Source: Verrucomicrobiia bacterium (lineage in GTDB: Bacteria > Verrucomicrobiota > Verrucomicrobiia > Opitutales > Cerasicoccaceae). Taken from it: a stretch of 32,412 nucleotides of DNA. Both the position numbers and the translations under genes were made by a program. Positions 20,591 to 27,974 of the stretch are shown in pieces. Every line of letters begins with the position of its first letter. The stretch's first letter is position 1. The stretch spans positions 1 to 32,412 of the forward strand of contig JAUIAM010000033.1 in assembly GCA_030425485.1 (NCBI GenBank), written 5' to 3'. Under the pieces are notes generated by a model that did not search any database, was not told where the DNA came from, and saw only the letters and a program-made list of their open reading frames with translations.

Positions 20591-21379
20591 ATGAGCTTTG
20601 ACGTAAGAGTAGACACCACGATTTTCGACGGATACATGCGCGACCTGTCGATCAACCTCCGTCGCTCCCTCCCGGACACTATCCGCATGGAGGCCGCCGC
20701 CGTCATCAAGACCGCCGCCCTCATGCACAAGCCCGCCAAGGCCGCCGATGTGCGCAAGCAGGCCCGCCGCCGGGTCATGTCCCGCATCGACGACGGCAGC
20801 GGCCAGCTCATAACCATTAACAGCGGCAAACGCGGGGGCACGCCTAACCGCATCTGGTATCGCGACTCCTGGGGGCACTGGCATATCGTCGGCACCTGGA
20901 GCGGGGGCAACCGCCTCCCCTCGGACGGCTGGCACCTTCCCAACGGCCAGTGGTCCGAGGTCAAACGCCTTTGGAAAAGCGAGCTCAACGACGCCCGCGA
21001 GGAGATCACCGCCGCGCTCCGCTCCCGTGGCCTCACGATCAAATCCTGGGTGCAGATACTCGACGCGCTCAACCTCCCACTCCAGCAGGTCGCCCCCATC
21101 TCTAAGCCCATCCCGTCCTACGCGCTCAACGCCATGCCCCGTAGCGGCAAGCCCTACAAAAACGGCACTGTAAGCGAGACCGAAGCCCCCGGCTATTTCC
21201 TGCTCGAGACGACCAATACCTCACCCCTTGCCATCAAGCTCGACGGCGCGCGCAAGATCGAGGCCGCCATCCGCAACCGCGAAGGCGCCTACCGCAACGC
21301 GCTCAAGCACGGCGTCTTTGAGTCCGCCTCCGAAACCGCCAAACGCTATCCCGGCATCGAAGTCTCCCCCACAAACTAA
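20591..21379 (+). CDS. Probable minor virion protein
   Basis: I prefer ATG 20591 (MSFDVRVDTTIFDGYMRDLS) to 20576. The 262-residue product has an N-terminal helical part (SLPDTIRMEAAAVIKTAALM) like HK97 gp10/lambda Z-type tail completion proteins, then a Gly/Trp-rich middle and a basic C-terminus. Its place between terminase and the joining protein, with virion genes on both sides, supports a structural role. The identity stays open. No Shine-Dalgarno; the leader contains a lone CTTGACG at 20508. Confidence 0.55.
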   Translation: MSFDVRVDTTIFDGYMRDLSINLRRSLPDTIRMEAAAVIKTAALMHKPAKAADVRKQARRRVMSRIDDGSGQLITINSGKRGGTPNRIWYRDSWGHWHIVGTWSGGNRLPSDGWHLPNGQWSEVKRLWKSELNDAREEITAALRSRGLTIKSWVQILDALNLPLQQVAPISKPIPSYALNAMPRSGKPYKNGTVSETEAPGYFLLETTNTSPLAIKLDGARKIEAAIRNREGAYRNALKHGVFESASETAKRYPGIEVSPTN

Positions 21380-21418
21380 GGGCAGAATGCCCGCAAGTGC
21401 CACCCGCCCCTCGTTCGC

Positions 21419-21442
21419 TTGACGGGCAGCGAGTGGTAAATG
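21419..21442 (+). promoter_or_regulatory. Shared late leader TTGACG-N15-ATG, copy 1
   Basis: TTGACG at 21419 stands exactly 21 bases before the ATG at 21440. AGCGnGTGGTAAATGGG is shared with the leader of the tail-fibre gene (30828), and AGC and GTAAATG also with the protease gene (23421). TTGACG resembles a -35 hexamer but no -10 fits upstream of the start. Confidence 0.7.
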
Positions 21443-21706
21443 GGCCTTCTTACCGCAGCAGAAAACCGCGAGCTCGACGAGGTGCGCACCGAGATTGCGC
21501 AGATCGAGCACCGCCTGGGCACGTCGCACGCTGCGGGCGATACCGGGAACATCCAAGGCCAATCCCACACCTTCCAGGATAACCAAAAGTGGCGCCGTCG
21601 GCTCTCCCTGCTCCGCGCGCGCCGCAACCAGCTTGAGGCGCTCGACGCGGGCCAGCGCACCGCCCCGCGCACAGACATCATACTCGGGAGGGTTGTCAAC
21701 CGATGA
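21440..21706 (+). CDS. Head-tail joining protein, gpW-like
   Basis: The 88-residue helical protein (MGLLTAAENRELDEVRTEIA, then QKWRRRLSLLRARRNQLEAL) fits in size and position the gpW head-tail joining proteins that precede the portal gene in lambda-like phages. GpW seals the packaged head and gives the tail its docking point. The stop overlaps the portal start as ATGA. The assignment rests on order, length and character rather than on a clear motif. Confidence 0.6.
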   Translation: MGLLTAAENRELDEVRTEIAQIEHRLGTSHAAGDTGNIQGQSHTFQDNQKWRRRLSLLRARRNQLEALDAGQRTAPRTDIILGRVVNR

Positions 21707-23394
21707 GCCTTACCATGCCTAGCCGAGGCTCGGCCCTCATCCTGGACTCACGCGGCCACCCCGTCCGCTCCAGCGCCCTGCACGCCTCCCGCCCAAAATC
21801 CCAGTTCAGCGCGTCCTCTGTCAGCTACGGCGGCATGGGCGCATTGCCTACCTCCACCCGCTTCCGCGACTACGGCACATTCGGTCACACCCCACGCACG
21901 GACGACGACCTCCTGCCGTGGACGGACCGCCTTTTCTGGATCGCGCTTTTGCGCAACTGGCAGCGCACAAACCCCACCGTCGCCTCTATCCTTTTGGCTT
22001 ACACAAACGGCGTCGGCTCGCCCACGCCCAAAGGCAACGCCCGCTCAGCCGCGCTCAACGACAAAGCGGAAAAGCTCCTGCTCGCCCGCTTCAAGAAGCT
22101 CGGCCACCGCCGGGGCGAGTCCTTCGCCCAGCTCACCCGCCTGGCCATCGGGGAGCGACTCGTCACCGGCGGCCCTTTCCACATCCGCACCGCACGCGGC
22201 AAAATCCAGCAGATCCCCGCCGAGCTTTGCGGCTCGCTCTACCACCAGATCACCGACCCCTCCAGCGGGCTGCACTGGTCCCAGGGCATCCTCCACCAGA
22301 GCGGCGTCCCCGTCGCCTACCGCTTCGGCGTCCGCCACTACAGCACAGGGGGAAGTTCGCGCATCAGCTACGACCCCTCAGAGGGGGCCAAGGACTACGC
22401 CGCCCAGCACGTCCACTACGTGGGCGACCCGACCCGCATCGAGGAGCTGCGTTACTCGCTGCCCTTCCTCCCAGCAGTCGAGACCATCCAGGACCAGCAC
22501 GAGGTCAACCGCAACAAGGTCACTCAGGTCAAAAACCAGACCGCCCTGACCATGTTCATCACCAAGACGGTCGACCCCGAGCTACAGGGCCAGCTTATCG
22601 CCTACGCGAATGAAATCCGCAAGGCAGAGCCGGAAACAGCCAGCTCCATCCTCGACAACGTCTACGGCTCACTCATCGCCCGCAGCCCCTCCGCCGAGAT
22701 TCAGCCCATGTCCACCATGGTCGGCGAGGTCGGCGAAGACGCCAAGATGATTTCCCCCTCTTTTCAGTCCAACGACTTTGACCAGTTTGACACCAAGCTC
22801 GGCCGCAAAATCTGCGGCGTGCTCGGTATCCCTCTGGAGGAGGTCATGGCCGGGTATTCAAATTCTAACTACAGCAGTTCCCGAGCCGACCGCCTCCGCT
22901 GGGCTAACACCATCGCTATGGAGCGGTCCATCCACATGCCGTGGATGGACGACACCGCGCAGTGGCTCCTCCGCCGCGAATCTCTTTTTGGCAACTTCGA
23001 TTGGGACTTCGAGCGAGACGGCGAGTTCCCGCTCACGTGGCAGTGGCCCGTCCTGCCCGAGATCGACCAGGTCAAGCAGTCCCAAAAGAACATCGCCAAC
23101 TACGCCGCCGGACTGACGACCAAGGCCCAAATCGCCGCCGAAACCGGGCAAGGCTACTTCGAGGACATCAACGAGCAAAACGTCCAGGAGGCCGCCGACC
23201 TCGCCCGCCGCATCAAAAAGGCGACGCTGCCCCAGTTCGCAGAGACCCCTCTGCCGGAAATCCCCATCACCGCCGAGGAACTCCGCGCCAACCTCCCCAC
23301 CACGGGAGACCCCGCCGCCCTCGTCGCCGCCCTCGGTCAAGCCATCCCGCCCGAGGAGCTCACACCACCTCCGACCCCGCAGCACGATCTTTAA
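21703..23394 (+). CDS. Portal protein, lambda family
   Basis: The 563-residue protein has the lambda-type portal features: an early RFRDYGTFGHTPRTD, then RLFWIALLRNWQRTNPTVAS, ERLVTGGPFHIRTARGKIQQ (about 140-160), and near the C-terminal side CGVLGIPLEEVMAGYSNSNY followed by SSSRADRLRWANTIAMERSI. It forms the dodecameric ring at one head vertex through which DNA passes. Gene order (joining protein, portal, protease/scaffold, capsid) agrees. GGGAGGG near 21686 is one of the few Shine-Dalgarno-like strings in the late region. Confidence 0.9.
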   Translation: MSLTMPSRGSALILDSRGHPVRSSALHASRPKSQFSASSVSYGGMGALPTSTRFRDYGTFGHTPRTDDDLLPWTDRLFWIALLRNWQRTNPTVASILLAYTNGVGSPTPKGNARSAALNDKAEKLLLARFKKLGHRRGESFAQLTRLAIGERLVTGGPFHIRTARGKIQQIPAELCGSLYHQITDPSSGLHWSQGILHQSGVPVAYRFGVRHYSTGGSSRISYDPSEGAKDYAAQHVHYVGDPTRIEELRYSLPFLPAVETIQDQHEVNRNKVTQVKNQTALTMFITKTVDPELQGQLIAYANEIRKAEPETASSILDNVYGSLIARSPSAEIQPMSTMVGEVGEDAKMISPSFQSNDFDQFDTKLGRKICGVLGIPLEEVMAGYSNSNYSSSRADRLRWANTIAMERSIHMPWMDDTAQWLLRRESLFGNFDWDFERDGEFPLTWQWPVLPEIDQVKQSQKNIANYAAGLTTKAQIAAETGQGYFEDINEQNVQEAADLARRIKKATLPQFAETPLPEIPITAEELRANLPTTGDPAALVAALGQAIPPEELTPPPTPQHDL

Positions 23395-23420
23395 CCCAAA
23401 CAGCCGGGCAAGCCTCACAC

Positions 23421-23444
23421 TTGACGCCCAGCTTTAAGTAAATG
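23421..23444 (+). promoter_or_regulatory. Shared late leader TTGACG-N15-ATG, copy 2
   Basis: TTGACG at 23421 is again exactly 21 bases before the ATG (23442), with AGC and GTAAATG at the same places as copies 1 and 3. Intervening bases differ, so the conserved positions stand out. Confidence 0.6.
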
Positions 23445-24431
23445 CCAACCGAAACAGACAACGCCATTAGCTTCTTTGCTGTCGCCACTACGGCACCACG
23501 CATCGACCACGAAAAGGGCGAACTCTACGACGTTTCCCTCATGACCGTAGGGGAGGCCCTGGGGCACGATAAGTTTATTGACCGCACCACGCTTGAGCTT
23601 ACCCGAGCCGCTTGCAATGGGGATAAGCTCAAGGCGTTCATCAATCACTCGCTGGCCCCCAAGATCACCGAGACCTGCGGCTACTTCTACGGACTCTATA
23701 TCTCAGAGGACGGCACACAACTCAAGGCGGAGCGGTTCGCATTCCTCGACTCATTTAAAAAGCACCACGCTGCCGATGTCGAGTCACTCCTGGAGTTGGC
23801 AGAAAAGCACCCCGGTGACTGGGGTGTTTCGGTAAGTTTCGACCCTTCCACGAAGCAGCTTAATGGCCGCCGCTATTCGCGCCCGCAGTGGATTCTCTCC
23901 GCCGACTTTGTGGACGACCCCGCCGCCAACCCGCGCGGCCTATTTTCCCGGCAATCCGCCGAAACCAAAACCCAAAAAAACGCACGCATGAAAGAACACA
24001 TCGCCACCCTCCAGAAGCGTTTCGAAGGCAAGCCGGAGCAATTTGCAAAGGCCTGCGCCCGCTTCATGGCAGACCCTGAAAACCTCGACCCGGAAGCCGT
24101 CGCCTCTGAGGTCGAATCCGAAGACCTCGCGGCCCAGCTCGCCGCCCTCCAGGCAGAGAACCAGGACCTCAAGGACCAGCTCGCCGCCTACGAGGACACC
24201 AAACCCGAAGACATCGAACAGATGTCCAAGCAGGTCACCGACCTCGAAGGCAAGGTGACCCAGCTTACCTCCGAGCGCGACAACGCCACCAAGGCCCTCG
24301 CCGCTCTCAACACCGACGCCGCCACGGCTCACAACACTGAAACCCCCAAGCCCGAAGACGGCAAGGACGTTTCCCAGCTTTCAACCCGCGAGAAGGCAGT
24401 GGCACACGCCGCCACTCTCGTCCGCAAGTAA
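23442..24431 (+). CDS. Head maturation protease fused to scaffold
   Basis: The 329-residue protein has two parts. The first (about 1-170) is a prohead-protease-like domain: a probable catalytic His in AFINHSLAPK (His 69), GYFYGLYISEDGTQLKAERF, a probable catalytic Ser in DWGVSVSFDP (about 128-134), and SADFVDDPAANPRGLF. The second is a long helical/coiled-coil part (AAQLAALQAENQDLKDQLAA, KQVTDLEGKVTQLTSERDNA) of scaffold type ending in VAHAATLVRK. Fused protease-scaffolds guide head assembly and then cleave themselves. It lies directly upstream of the capsid gene, as expected. Confidence 0.8.
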   Translation: MPTETDNAISFFAVATTAPRIDHEKGELYDVSLMTVGEALGHDKFIDRTTLELTRAACNGDKLKAFINHSLAPKITETCGYFYGLYISEDGTQLKAERFAFLDSFKKHHAADVESLLELAEKHPGDWGVSVSFDPSTKQLNGRRYSRPQWILSADFVDDPAANPRGLFSRQSAETKTQKNARMKEHIATLQKRFEGKPEQFAKACARFMADPENLDPEAVASEVESEDLAAQLAALQAENQDLKDQLAAYEDTKPEDIEQMSKQVTDLEGKVTQLTSERDNATKALAALNTDAATAHNTETPKPEDGKDVSQLSTREKAVAHAATLVRK

Positions 24432-24438
24432 CCTAAAC

Positions 24439-24457
24439 CGAAAGTTTATACATCATG
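24439..24457 (+). promoter_or_regulatory. CGAAAGTTTA leader of capsid gene
   Basis: CGAAAGTTTA (24439-24448) precedes the major capsid ATG at 24455. The same ten bases precede the decoration gene at 25435-25444. No Shine-Dalgarno is present in either leader. Confidence 0.55.
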
Positions 24458-25420
24458 GCTAATATCACCATGCTCGATCTGGCCAAGCGCCAGAACAACG
24501 ACACGGTTACCGGCATCATCGACGAGGCCGTAACCGCCGCACCCGAATTTGCGGTGCTCCCGATGAAGCCGATTATCGGCACCTCCTTCAAAACCCTCCA
24601 CCGCACCGCTTATCCGGAAGGCGGGTTCCGTTCCGTCAACGCAGGGGTTACGCCGGATAAGTCCACCAGCGAGCAGCGCCTCACCGAGTGCTTCTTCTTC
24701 GACTCCCATATCGAGATCGACGAAGCCATTGTTGACGCTGACGAAGGCGAACTTGGAGACCTCATCGTAGACGAAGGCGCTGCCGTCGTTTCCGGTGCCC
24801 TCCAGAGTCTCGGCAAGCAGGTCTACTACGGTCGCGGTTCCGACAATACCCTGAGCTCGAAGGCCAAGGGGTTCAAGGGTCTGACCGAAGTTTACGACAG
24901 CTCCAGCATGGTGGTAGACGCCGGTTCCACCACGGACAGCGTTTGCACCTCCGTCTGGATGCTGCACGCGGGTCGTCAGGGCGTCGAGCTGGTAGCAGGC
25001 AAGAATGCAGCACTCACCATGAGCGACGTTGTCCGCCAGCGCATCACGAAGTCCAGCAAGGAACTCTTCGCCTTCGTCGGTAACCTTCGCGGCTGGTACG
25101 GTCTCAAGGTCGGCCACGCTAAGTCCATCGGGCGCGTAGGCTCTATCGACGACAGCGCCACGCTGACCGAAGACATGCTCTTCGAGCTCTACTCGAAGTT
25201 CCCGGTCAACCTCAAGCCGACCCACGTCTTCATGAACCGCCGCGCTTACCGCCAGTACATCCAGGACCGCCGCGCCGTCGCCAGCTTCTCCGGCACCGAC
25301 CAGGTAACCATCAAGGGAGAAATCAACATGGTCGATCGCCTCGTGGGCATTGGCACCACCGGCAGCGAACCGCAAATCATCGTCACGGATTCCATCCTCG
25401 ATACCGAGGACGACATCTAA
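24455..25420 (+). CDS. Major capsid protein
   Basis: The 321-residue protein starts MANITMLDLAKRQNNDTVTG and contains EFAVLPMKPIIGTSFKTLHR, YPEGGFRSVNAGVTPDKSTS, FFFDSHIEIDEAIVDADEGE and VFMNRRAYRQYIQDRRAVAS, the pattern of HK97-fold phage capsid subunits of this branch. Its length is typical of a capsid without a delta domain, which fits a separate scaffold upstream. It is the head shell. Codon use is strongly C-ending and the gene sits between protease/scaffold and decoration genes. Confidence 0.85.
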   Translation: MANITMLDLAKRQNNDTVTGIIDEAVTAAPEFAVLPMKPIIGTSFKTLHRTAYPEGGFRSVNAGVTPDKSTSEQRLTECFFFDSHIEIDEAIVDADEGELGDLIVDEGAAVVSGALQSLGKQVYYGRGSDNTLSSKAKGFKGLTEVYDSSSMVVDAGSTTDSVCTSVWMLHAGRQGVELVAGKNAALTMSDVVRQRITKSSKELFAFVGNLRGWYGLKVGHAKSIGRVGSIDDSATLTEDMLFELYSKFPVNLKPTHVFMNRRAYRQYIQDRRAVASFSGTDQVTIKGEINMVDRLVGIGTTGSEPQIIVTDSILDTEDDI

Positions 25421-25434
25421 GCCGTAACCACCAA

Positions 25435-25450
25435 CGAAAGTTTAACCATG
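25435..25450 (+). promoter_or_regulatory. CGAAAGTTTA leader of decoration gene
   Basis: CGAAAGTTTA (25435-25444) is followed by ACC and the ATG at 25448. It matches the capsid leader; spacing to ATG is 13 bases here and 16 there, counted from the C. Confidence 0.55.
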
Positions 25451-25849
25451 TCACGCGAAATCATCGACGACACCTACAACGAGACTGACGTTGCCCTTCC
25501 GACCTCGGACGGCACGTCGTACTCCACAGGCATCGACCTCGGGGCCGATTCCTTCAAGCCGGAGGAAATGGAACTCTTCATTGAAGTTCCCGCCCTCACC
25601 GTCACCCACCTGCCGAACGCCGACACCCTCACGGTGAATATCGTAGCAGGCTCGACCTCCACGCCGACCACCGTCATCGCCGCTTCCATTCTCACCTTCA
25701 CGGGTGCGGATGGCTCAGGGGCAGCCGGGGCAAGCGTCCGCTACCGCCTCCCCTCGGACTGCCCGCGCTATGTGCGCGCCCAGTTCGTGGCCGCTGGCGG
25801 CACCGGGGATATGTCCGCCGTGGATGCTGAGGTAGGACTCCGTTTCTAG
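25448..25849 (+). CDS. Capsid decoration/stabilisation protein, Bbp16-like
   Basis: The 133-residue beta-rich protein (TVTHLPNADTLTVNIVAGST, SVRYRLPSDCPRYVRAQFVA) fits the Bbp16-type capsid cement proteins encoded just after the capsid gene. The RYRLP...RYVR...A signature near the C-terminus is the main clue. Such proteins bind the mature shell from outside. A strong terminator follows within 30 bases, so capsid and decoration may be made in excess over later genes. Confidence 0.7.
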   Translation: MSREIIDDTYNETDVALPTSDGTSYSTGIDLGADSFKPEEMELFIEVPALTVTHLPNADTLTVNIVAGSTSTPTTVIAASILTFTGADGSGAAGASVRYRLPSDCPRYVRAQFVAAGGTGDMSAVDAEVGLRF

Positions 25850-25874
25850 TCACCGTCTCAACCTCCTAGTTGTG

Positions 25875-25908
25875 GCCCCCCGTCCCCGCAAAGGCGGGGG
25901 GCTTTTTT
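25875..25908 (+). terminator. Rho-independent terminator after decoration gene
   Basis: GCCCCCCG (25875-25882) pairs with CGGGGGGC (25895-25902) and is followed by six T (25903-25908). An alternative inner stem CCCCGC/GCGGGG also forms. It lies 25 bases after the decoration gene stop and ends 10 bases before the next start. It should be partial in effect, since tail genes on the same strand follow with no clear new promoter. Confidence 0.85.
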
Positions 25909-25918
25909 AACCCTCACC

Positions 25919-26269
25919 ATGAGCGACACCGCACTAGACTGGATACGGCCACGCTGTCCCGACGCCGACCGCCAGATTTTTCGTGCGCAGATCGCACTCA
26001 AACCCACAGAGATCATCTTTCGCGGCAGCACGATGACCGCCCGAAAGGCCGACCCTTCCCAGCGTCGCCGCATGGAGATAGCGGGCTACGTGGACGATGT
26101 CGCCGACGTGGAGTTCTTCCTCGCTCTGCCTACCGAAAGCGAGCCGCCACTGCCTAACTCAGAAGCCGACGAGGTCGAGCACGCGGGGCACACCTACCGC
26201 ATCGTCCTTACTCAAAACCACGCCGGGCGAGATTGCTACATCGTCACCTGCGCGCGCAAAAATTTCTAA
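25919..26269 (+). CDS. Probable head-closure / head-tail connector protein
   Basis: The 116-residue product starts MSDTALDWIRPRCPDADRQI and contains beta-rich parts (HAGHTYRIVLTQNHAGRDCY) typical of small connector or neck proteins. It directly follows the capsid module and precedes the tail-terminator-like gene, where such proteins are encoded. Sequence alone does not assign the family. No Shine-Dalgarno; leader TTTTTTAACCCTCACC overlaps the terminator T-run. Confidence 0.55.
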   Translation: MSDTALDWIRPRCPDADRQIFRAQIALKPTEIIFRGSTMTARKADPSQRRRMEIAGYVDDVADVEFFLALPTESEPPLPNSEADEVEHAGHTYRIVLTQNHAGRDCYIVTCARKNF

Positions 26270-26273
26270 CGCC

Positions 26274-26834
26274 ATGCCCGCCGCCACATACCTTGAAGAC
26301 CTTTTCAACGTGCAGGAGCATTTCGAGGACGCCTTTGCCGCGTACTTCGACGCGCACGGCTTCACCACCTACCGGACGGGCGACACCATATCCCGCCCCG
26401 ACCGCCTGCTGATTATCCAGTTCATGCCCGGCGGTGCTACCGGGCTCCAGGCATCACCCGACTTTACGAATCTCACGCACGCCGAGCACTGCGAGTTTTC
26501 CGGCGTCCTCAATATCTGGCTTAGCAACAACCGCGAAGGCCCGGCCAATAGTCGCCTCACCACCGCCAAGGGCGCGGACTTTGACGCCCGCCGCCGCATG
26601 TCCCGCGACATCGCCGTCATCCGCTGCCTCATGCTTCACAACAGCGTGAACAACACCACCGGCAGCTATTCCAGCCAGCCCCTTTCTCTCGATTTCCACA
26701 CGATTTCCTACGCCATCCGTTTCCTCGGCGGGCAAGACACTATAGCCGACCCCGAGCGCGGCATAGAGGGCCACGAGATGCAGTACGAAATCAAGTACCG
26801 CATCAAGCCCGACGCCTGGCCAACGGTCGAGTAA
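26274..26834 (+). CDS. Probable tail terminator/completion protein
   Basis: The start at 26274 (MPAATYLEDLFNVQEHFEDA) follows four bases after the previous stop; the frame upstream is a shadow. The 186-residue product combines an N-terminal helical part with LLIIQFMPGGATGL and SLDFHTISYAIRFLGGQ. Size and position (between connector and tube genes) match tail completion proteins. No diagnostic motif is visible, so this is a role by context. Confidence 0.5.
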   Translation: MPAATYLEDLFNVQEHFEDAFAAYFDAHGFTTYRTGDTISRPDRLLIIQFMPGGATGLQASPDFTNLTHAEHCEFSGVLNIWLSNNREGPANSRLTTAKGADFDARRRMSRDIAVIRCLMLHNSVNNTTGSYSSQPLSLDFHTISYAIRFLGGQDTIADPERGIEGHEMQYEIKYRIKPDAWPTVE

Positions 26835-26879
26835 TCACCTTTTCAACCACCCAAATCATCACCTTAACCAAACACGAAA

Positions 26880-27221
26880 ATGCCAACCTATGATCCCGGT
26901 TCTGCTGACGTCCTCGCAGATGTCACCATCAACGCAAACACCTATTCGGTGACTGCTTTCAATGACAACGGCGCCAGCTCAAATGACGTCAACTTCCAGA
27001 ACTCAAACGGCTCCTGGAAAGGGCGTTACGGCTCCAGCGGCGAGCACACCGCCTCCATGACCATCGAAATCTCAGCCGCTGCCGAGGTGACGCCGACGCA
27101 GTACCAGACCTTTGATTACCGCGGTTCCACCTGGGTTATTAAGCAAGTCGGTCGCAGCGCCAGCTCGACGTCCCCCGGCCAGCTTTCGCTCACACTCGGC
27201 TGGGTTTCCGCCGCCTCCTAA
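26880..27221 (+). CDS. Probable major tail (tube) protein
   Basis: The 113-residue product starts MPTYDPGSADVLADVTINAN and is almost all beta-strand with Ser/Thr/Asn-rich turns (SVTAFNDNGASSNDVNFQNS, TASMTIEISAAAEVTP), like small tail tube proteins. It precedes the chaperone-like and tape-measure genes in the standard tail order. It is short for a tube protein, so a minor tail role is possible. No Shine-Dalgarno (leader ACCAAACACGAAAATG). Confidence 0.55.
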   Translation: MPTYDPGSADVLADVTINANTYSVTAFNDNGASSNDVNFQNSNGSWKGRYGSSGEHTASMTIEISAAAEVTPTQYQTFDYRGSTWVIKQVGRSASSTSPGQLSLTLGWVSAAS

Positions 27222-27227
27222 GCCACG

Positions 27228-27974
27228 ATGAGCCAACCGCGCGCGCGTCCACGCTCGCCCGCGCTCATCGCCTGGCAAAAGGAGCTGACGAAGCGGGTAA
27301 GCGCCTACCGGAAAGACCCGGAGTTTCACCAAGAAGCCCGGGCCGTTTCCGCGTTTATCGGCACCGTCCGATTCGAGGGGCTTATTGGGATTCCCGATTC
27401 TGTATTCGGAATTTCGATACGTCCGCTTACCCTGCGAGACTTCGACATCCTCGAGCAGATCGACCACCCGCTTGTTGCTGGTGGCGACCTCACGATCACA
27501 GATTGCGTATGGCTCGTCTGGTATCTGTCGCCGCACTACCGCGAGGGCCGCGAAGATTCCCGCTTGCAACGGCTCAAGCGCAGATGGATTAACCACCGCC
27601 TCCAGTGGAACGGGCTAAAGCTTCGCCCTCACGAGGACATCATCGCCGCCGTGCACAACCTCGTGGATAAGCAGTTCGTGGACGCCCCCGGACGCGGTGA
27701 GCCCGCCAGCAGCGAGCCCCGCCCGCTCAAGCAGCCCTGGTCACTCAGCCTCAGCCTGGCCGACCCGGTACTCCGCGCCTATCGAGGTTTCACCTATGAG
27801 GGCCTTTGCCAGATGCCGCTAGCCCGCTTCTGGCAGCACTACCACATGGCGCTTGAGCACCTAATAGAGGACTACCGTTACCGCGACGGGCTTATCCGCA
27901 CACAAGCCAAATTTCACCGCCAATACGAGGCCGCCGCCAAAGCCGACCTTGGGCCGCCGCCCGATTCACCATGA
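27228..27974 (+). CDS. Probable tail assembly chaperone
   Basis: The 248-residue protein starts MSQPRARPRSPALIAWQKEL and has the segment VFGISIRPLTLRDFDILEQI, then HPLVAGGDLTITDCVWLVWY, a pattern I associate with phage tail assembly chaperones (L...ta....L...GNPFL...). It lies directly before the tape-measure gene, which it overlaps by four bases. Lambda-type chaperones are made in two forms by a programmed frameshift; I see no clear slippery heptamer or second frame. Confidence 0.6.
   Translation: MSQPRARPRSPALIAWQKELTKRVSAYRKDPEFHQEARAVSAFIGTVRFEGLIGIPDSVFGISIRPLTLRDFDILEQIDHPLVAGGDLTITDCVWLVWYLSPHYREGREDSRLQRLKRRWINHRLQWNGLKLRPHEDIIAAVHNLVDKQFVDAPGRGEPASSEPRPLKQPWSLSLSLADPVLRAYRGFTYEGLCQMPLARFWQHYHMALEHLIEDYRYRDGLIRTQAKFHRQYEAAAKADLGPPPDSP

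Noticed and set aside
24446-25375. Long minus-strand open frame opposite the capsid gene
   Set aside because: It mirrors the capsid codons in high-GC DNA; the capsid frame has clear family features and the mirror has none.
27228-27974. Programmed frameshift in the chaperone gene as in lambda G/GT
   Set aside because: No slippery heptamer near the 3' end and no separate second frame before the tape-measure gene.
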